From: Anaerostipes sp. | GTDB lineage: Bacteria > Bacillota > Clostridia > Lachnospirales > Lachnospiraceae | Assembly: GCA_028697725.1 (NCBI GenBank) | Contig: JAQVEG010000016.1 | Span: forward strand, 11,464-47,780 | Reading direction: 5' to 3' | Length of the DNA: 36,317 nt | Shown: positions 33,075 through 36,317 of the stretch, in pieces | Layout of the letters: each line of letters opens with the position of its first letter | Position numbering within the stretch: position 1 is the first letter of the stretch | Notes under the pieces: model-generated | The model's input: the letters and a program-made list of their open reading frames with translations, nothing else | Told to the model about the DNA's origin: nothing | Database searches by the model: none | Program-made: the position numbers and the translations under genes

Positions 33075-33308
33075 TTGACAGAAAAACAACAGATACCATT
33101 TCCAGTAATTGTTGCTGCTTCTAATGGAGATGAAGCGGCGATACAGGAAATATTGAATCACTATGACGGGTACATATCCAAATTAAGTCTACGACCATTG
33201 TATGACGAGTACGGAAATATTTATATGGTTGTGGATTCTGAATTAAAAGGCAGAATACAGGCGGCAGTTATGGATATGATAACTCATTTTGAAATTATCG
33301 TGATTTAG
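33075..33308 (+). CDS. Helix-turn-helix protein (Tn916 Orf8-like)
   Basis: 77 residues starting at TTG 33075, with GGAGG inside the end of the sigma-like gene. The sequence IPFPVIVAASNGDEAAIQEILNHYDGYISKLSLRPLYDEYGN matches the small Orf8 proteins that accompany Orf7 in Tn916 relatives (conserved DUF/HTH_16 type, similar to a sigma-factor N-terminal region). The pair may act as a split sigma factor. Confidence 0.85.
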   Translation: MTEKQQIPFPVIVAASNGDEAAIQEILNHYDGYISKLSLRPLYDEYGNIYMVVDSELKGRIQAAVMDMITHFEIIVI

Positions 33309-33316
33309 CCTTAGAA

Positions 33317-33357
33317 ACGCAGACGGAGCATTTCCCCCTTTCCTTTTGCTCCGTTTG
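33317..33357 (+). terminator. Terminator after the orf8-like gene
   Basis: ACGGAGCA (33323) / TGCTCCGT (33347) stem with a 16-base pyrimidine-rich loop, followed by TTTG. Outer bases GCA/TGC extend the pairing partly. Confidence 0.6.
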
Positions 33358-33704
33358 CCATTCTATGAAAATTCATTATTTCGATAGTGGGTTTTCACAG
33401 ACTGGCAAGTACAGTCGTGAGTTCTTTGACAACTGAATAAAACAATCGGATACGTTAGATATACAGCGAGCCTGTGAACTGGAACGCCATGACCTGTAAA
33501 GGAGGGAGAAAAAACGAGCGACAATACCAGTGTATCACAAGTGACTGTTGGAAAGGTCACTGCCACGACCTGTATATTTGAATAATGATACACCCGTATG
33601 ACACGGTTCACCCACAAGAATGGGAATGGTGAAAGTCCAGTGGAGCTGCCAAAGCCATTCGATTGTTAGCAAGAATTTAAGAAGAAAAGGCAAGGAGGGG
33701 TTTT
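33358..33704. other. Structured region of unknown function upstream of the recombinase genes
   Basis: No standard gene is found. A TTGACA lies at 33426 without a good -10. Repeated pieces include CCATGACCTGTA (33488) and CCACGACCTGTA (33563). Hairpins include GACTG/CAGTC (about 33400-33416), AGTGAC/GTCACT (about 33540-33562) and TTCACC/GGTGAA (about 33607-33632). One frame reads without stops from ACG 33514 to 33585 behind a strong GGAGGGAG, and the same frame resumes at ATG 33598 to 33669 (23 codons). Whether these are decayed peptides or a leader RNA is open. Confidence 0.45.
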
Positions 33705-33851
33705 GTGAATAACAATATAATTCGATATAGTATGCAAATTGCTATGTTAAAACAACTGCTCGCCCGTAAACTGATTTCAGAAAAAGAATATACTTTGGTA
33801 AAACAAAGATTGATGAAAGATTACAAGGTTCTTTCTGACATAACAGCTTGA
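33705..33851 (+). CDS. 48-residue SHOCT-like small protein
   Basis: Starts at GTG 33705 behind AAGGAGGGG. The peptide (NNIIRYSMQIAMLKQLLARKL then ISEKEYTLVKQRLMKDY) has the short helical pattern of SHOCT domains (leucine-rich helix, then I-[ST]-E-[KE]-E-Y/F). Similar peptides precede serine recombinases in many Firmicutes elements. The function is unknown; it may assist the recombinase. Its stop codon overlaps the -35 box of the recombinase promoter. Confidence 0.75.
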   Translation: MNNNIIRYSMQIAMLKQLLARKLISEKEYTLVKQRLMKDYKVLSDITA

Positions 33852-33876
33852 ATTGTGTTTCTAATAGTGGTATAAT
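33848..33876 (+). promoter_or_regulatory. Promoter of the serine recombinase
   Basis: TTGAAT at 33848 and TATAAT at 33871 with a 17-base spacer, 39 bases before the recombinase ATG. Confidence 0.75.
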
Positions 33877-33915
33877 AACACTATAAAGGGAACACAAAAC
33901 ACAAGGAGGATTATT

Positions 33916-35691
33916 ATGCAGGAAGTTGAAGTAATAAAAGCAAAAAATACATTGTCGAAACAATCTCGTGGTAAGACGATTGAACGCTTGCGAGTAGCAG
34001 CATATTGTCGTGTGAGTACAGATAGCGAAGACCAGTTAAACAGTTATAAGTCACAGGTTCAGTATTACACTGATTTGATTAAGAAAAACAAAGAATGGGT
34101 TTTGGCTGATATTTATGCTGACGAAGCAATTACGGGTACACAAGTCACGAAGCGAGAAGATTTCCAACGTATGATAAATGATTGTATGAATGGAGATATT
34201 GATATGGTAATTACAAAGTCAATATCAAGATTTGCTAGAAATACACTAGACACATTAAAATACGTTCGTATGTTAAAAGAGCGGAATATCGCTGTGTATT
34301 TTGAAGATGAAAAGATAAATACACTGACTATGGACGGGGAACTATTACTTGTGGTACTTAGTTCTGTGGCACAGCAGGAAGTTGAAAATATTTCAGCCAA
34401 TGTCAAAAAAGGCTTAAAAATGAAAATGAAGCGTGGTGAATTGGTTGGATTTCAAGGCTGCCTTGGATATGATTATCACCCAGAAGATAAGACAATTACT
34501 GTGAATGCGGAAGAAGCAGAAATTGTTAAATATATCTTTAATCGCTATGTTGAGGGTGCTGGTGGTTCTGTGATTGGGCAGGAACTTGAAAACCTTGGAT
34601 ATAAAACAAAGTATGGTAGTTCTACATGGGCAGCGTCTACGGTTATAGGAATTATCAAAAATGAAAAATACAAGGGAGATTTACTTCTTGGAAAAACATT
34701 TACTGTTGACCCGATTTCCAAAAGACGACTTGAAAACATGGGTGAAGAAGATAAATTTTATATGAAAGACCACCACGAACCGATTGTCAGTGAGGAAGTG
34801 TTTGAAAAAGCACAGGAGATTCGTAATCGAAGAAATAAGAACCGAACGACAGTCGGCTCATCTAATGGAAAGCGTGAAAAGTACAGTCGCAAATATTCAT
34901 TTAGCTGTATGCTGGAATGTGGTTTTTGCGGCAGCACACTTTCAAGACGTACTTGGCACAGTAGTTCTGAATATAGTAAGGTTATTTGGCAATGTGTGAC
35001 TGCTACTAAAAAAGGAAAGAAATTCTGTCCAGATAGTAAGGGCATACCAGAAACAGCGGTTGAAGAAGCCTTTATTGAAAGTTATCGCTTATTATGCGAT
35101 AATAACAAAGATGTATTAGAAGAATTTTTGCAAAGGCTTGATGAAACGTTAAGCAATAGCACTGTGAATAAGCAGCTTGCTAAAATTCAAAAAGAAATCA
35201 GTACGGTTGAGAGTAAGAAGAATAAACTGGTTGATATGCGTCTTGAGGACAGTATTGACAAAGAGACATACGAAACAAAATATGCTTTATTGGTTGAGAA
35301 GTTAGAACAGTTAGCTAGTGAATATCAGAAATTACAGGCTACAGCAGCGAATGAAAAAGACATTAAGCGTCGCTTGAAAGAGTTCAAAAGAACGCTCGAA
35401 CAAAATGAGGTGCTAGATGAATTTGACCGTCATGTGTTTGAGAGCATTGTTGAAAAAGTGATTGTAGGCGGCTATGATGAAGATGGTAACAAAGACCCTG
35501 CACAACTTACTTTTGTTTATAAAACAGGTATGAAAAACAGTGTAGATGGAAGTTGCTTTAAGCCACAAAGAAAAAATGCAAGAGGGAGACATAGGACTGA
35601 CGAATTGTGTTCACATGAGAGTAACGAGGTTAATGGATTGTGTTCCGATAGTAGTAACGACACATTGCGAGAGCATCGTTCTTTTGAGTAA
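33916..35691 (+). CDS. Large serine recombinase (integrase of the ICE)
   Basis: 591 residues. The resolvase catalytic domain (about 24-165) has the nucleophile Ser34 in AAYCRVSTDSEDQ and SISRFARNTLDTL. The recombinase domain follows (about 190-300, GYDYHPEDKTITVNAEEAEIV… IIKNEKYKGD). The zinc ribbon (about 325-400) has CGFCGS. A coiled coil lies at about 415-500. This is the plan of TnpX/TndX-type enzymes that join element and chromosome at a GA dinucleotide. It is the right-most gene, beside attR, and no tyrosine integrase or xis is present. All key residues are intact. Confidence 0.95.
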   Translation: MQEVEVIKAKNTLSKQSRGKTIERLRVAAYCRVSTDSEDQLNSYKSQVQYYTDLIKKNKEWVLADIYADEAITGTQVTKREDFQRMINDCMNGDIDMVITKSISRFARNTLDTLKYVRMLKERNIAVYFEDEKINTLTMDGELLLVVLSSVAQQEVENISANVKKGLKMKMKRGELVGFQGCLGYDYHPEDKTITVNAEEAEIVKYIFNRYVEGAGGSVIGQELENLGYKTKYGSSTWAASTVIGIIKNEKYKGDLLLGKTFTVDPISKRRLENMGEEDKFYMKDHHEPIVSEEVFEKAQEIRNRRNKNRTTVGSSNGKREKYSRKYSFSCMLECGFCGSTLSRRTWHSSSEYSKVIWQCVTATKKGKKFCPDSKGIPETAVEEAFIESYRLLCDNNKDVLEEFLQRLDETLSNSTVNKQLAKIQKEISTVESKKNKLVDMRLEDSIDKETYETKYALLVEKLEQLASEYQKLQATAANEKDIKRRLKEFKRTLEQNEVLDEFDRHVFESIVEKVIVGGYDEDGNKDPAQLTFVYKTGMKNSVDGSCFKPQRKNARGRHRTDELCSHESNEVNGLCSDSSNDTLREHRSFE

Positions 35692-35742
35692 AGTATAGAA
35701 GTAATAGTGTAGAAAAGGCTAAAAACAAGGGATTTCCGAGGG

Positions 35743-35747
35743 AGATA
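35743..35747. other. attR: right junction of the ICE
   Basis: AGATA shared with 11614-11618 in the same codon phase. Between the recombinase stop (35,691) and here are 51 bases of element end. Right of it the rlmD frame resumes. Confidence 0.8.
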
Positions 35748-36024
35748 TTCACTCAACAAAAGTACGAGTAGAGTTCCCTTTAGATGATATGGATATTGCT
35801 TTCCTTCGAGGAAAGGCTACTTATGAGCAAATTAAAACTTATGTAGAAGAACAGACAAGACTTAAGGTTTCATCACTGCATATTTCACATATTAAGAGAA
35901 AATATGGTCTTGATGTTGGCGAGAACTACAATAAGTCGAAGAAAGATGATGCAAGAGTTTCTAATTCCCCAGTGGGGAAAGAAGGGTTATTATGGATGCA
36001 TTGAAACATTTTGGGATGATATAA
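35744..36024 (+). pseudogene. rlmD: Displaced 3' end of rlmD, itself frameshifted
   Basis: The frame DIHSTKVRVEFPLDDMDIAF continues the chromosomal RlmD cut at 11,617 and encodes the C-terminal extension known from Lachnospiraceae RlmD proteins (ATYEQIKTYVEE… KVSSLHISHIKRKYGLDVGENYNKSKKD). In its own frame it would stop at 36,003. The usual ending (IMDALKHFGMI-stop) is present at 35,989-36,024 but one base out of phase, so a single base is missing near 35,984-35,990. There is no RBS or start suited to express it; an internal ATG at 35,789 is unsupported. Confidence 0.82.
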
Positions 36025-36213
36025 ATAATATATGTTTACAGCTGTGGGATTCGACTGTCAGTATATGAGTGTAAGATGATAAGATTGGTAGGGCATACCA
36101 AATCTGAATTTAGATGTTCAAAGAAAATATGGAAAATGGTGACATTGAGATGGTTTTTGAAGTCTGGTATTGGTATAATGAGTATAGTGCAATTGATTAG
36201 GAACCAATCGATG

Positions 36214-36273
36214 TTAGGGTAAACGATAAAGCAGTTTACGAATTGAAATAAACTGCCCTATCGTTTGCCCTAA
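36214..36273. terminator. Long hairpin, probable terminator
   Basis: TTAGGGTAAACGATA and GCAGTTTA on the left pair with TAAACTGC, TATCGTTTGCCCTAA on the right around a 10-base loop, with a T-rich tail. It probably ends the original rlmD transcript or a gene beyond the window. From 36,025 to 36,213 I see no gene, only a small stem GATTGGTA/TACCAAATC near 36,083-36,105. Confidence 0.65.
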
Positions 36274-36317
36274 TTTCGATTTTCCTATGTTGAACAATGT
36301 CGCGTCCGTATGTCGCA

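Larger units (their letters stand above)
11615..35743 (+). mobile_element. Tn916-family ICE with a serine recombinase (Tn5397-like plan), in rlmD
   Basis: About 24.1 kb between matching AGATA junctions. The gene order is adhesin, DUF961 x2, tcpA (frameshifted), oriT, mobT, tcpD, ardA x2, tcpE, virB4-like, virB6-like, lysozyme/P60, tcpC, cargo, orf9-, orf7- and orf8-like regulators, SHOCT-like peptide, serine recombinase. The backbone order is that of Tn916 orf23 to orf13 and orf9 to orf8. Tn916 xis/int and tet(M) are missing, and a large serine recombinase takes the integrase place, as in Tn5397. The conjugation block is visibly richer in G+C than the flanking chromosome and the MATE/MerR cargo, in line with separate origins. 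Confidence 0.93.

Noticed and set aside
33363-33617. Minus-strand 84-codon frame in the region before the recombinase
   Set aside because: No RBS, no recognisable domain, and it runs through hairpins and repeats; the region reads better on the plus strand.
33358-33704. Group II intron remnant
   Set aside because: GGTGAAAGTCC recalls intron sequences, but no GTGCG 5' end, no domain V and no reverse transcriptase are present.

Overview
The window looks like a chromosomal segment of a low-GC, spore-forming-type Clostridia, most like Lachnospiraceae. This rests on gene content (AGCS symporter, DUF1189, glnK-amt, a long RlmD with a C-terminal extension), AGGAGG-type ribosome binding sites and AT-rich third positions. 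It is interrupted by one integrative and conjugative element (ICE) of the Tn916 family. The species cannot be named from the sequence alone.

Left chromosomal part (1-11.6 kb). In order: the 3' end of an unidentified gene; a lipid kinase and tRNA-Arg(CCT) on the minus strand; a plus-strand set of AGCS symporter, DJ-1/PfpI protein and DUF1189 membrane protein; a minus-strand glnK-amt nitrogen operon with two terminator-like hairpins, one in the glnK leader and one between the genes; an EamA exporter; a 50-residue Asn/Gln/Ser-rich peptide; and a run of rhodanese, THUMP methyltransferase, RdgB, YfcE-type phosphoesterase and RlmD.

The element (about 11,615-35,743, 24.1 kb). It is inserted in rlmD. 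The catalytic part of rlmD remains at the left (ends 11,623 after two foreign codons) and the 3' end of the gene lies at the right (35,744-36,024). Both junctions share AGATA in the same reading phase, so the uninterrupted gene can be rebuilt in frame. The backbone follows Tn916 order: two DUF961 genes, TcpA coupling ATPase, oriT, MobT relaxase, TcpD, two ArdA antirestriction proteins, TcpE, VirB4-like ATPase, VirB6-like membrane protein, lysozyme/NlpC-P60 hydrolase, TcpC, then the orf9/orf7/orf8 regulators. Instead of Tn916 xis/int it ends with a large serine recombinase, the arrangement known from Tn5397. There is no tet(M). Cargo is a large cell-wall-anchored adhesin with thioester, SpaA and VaFE domains at the left end, and two small cassettes behind tcpC: MerR with a carboxymuconolactone-decarboxylase-family protein, and HxlR with a MATE efflux pump.

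TcpA carries a one-base deletion just before its Walker B motif, so this copy probably cannot transfer by itself, although recombinase and oriT look intact. The cargo cassettes behind tcpC are bordered by copies of the tcpC 3' end, which look like scars of successive recombination. Right of the element, the displaced rlmD tail has its own frameshift; the last 290 bases hold only hairpins.
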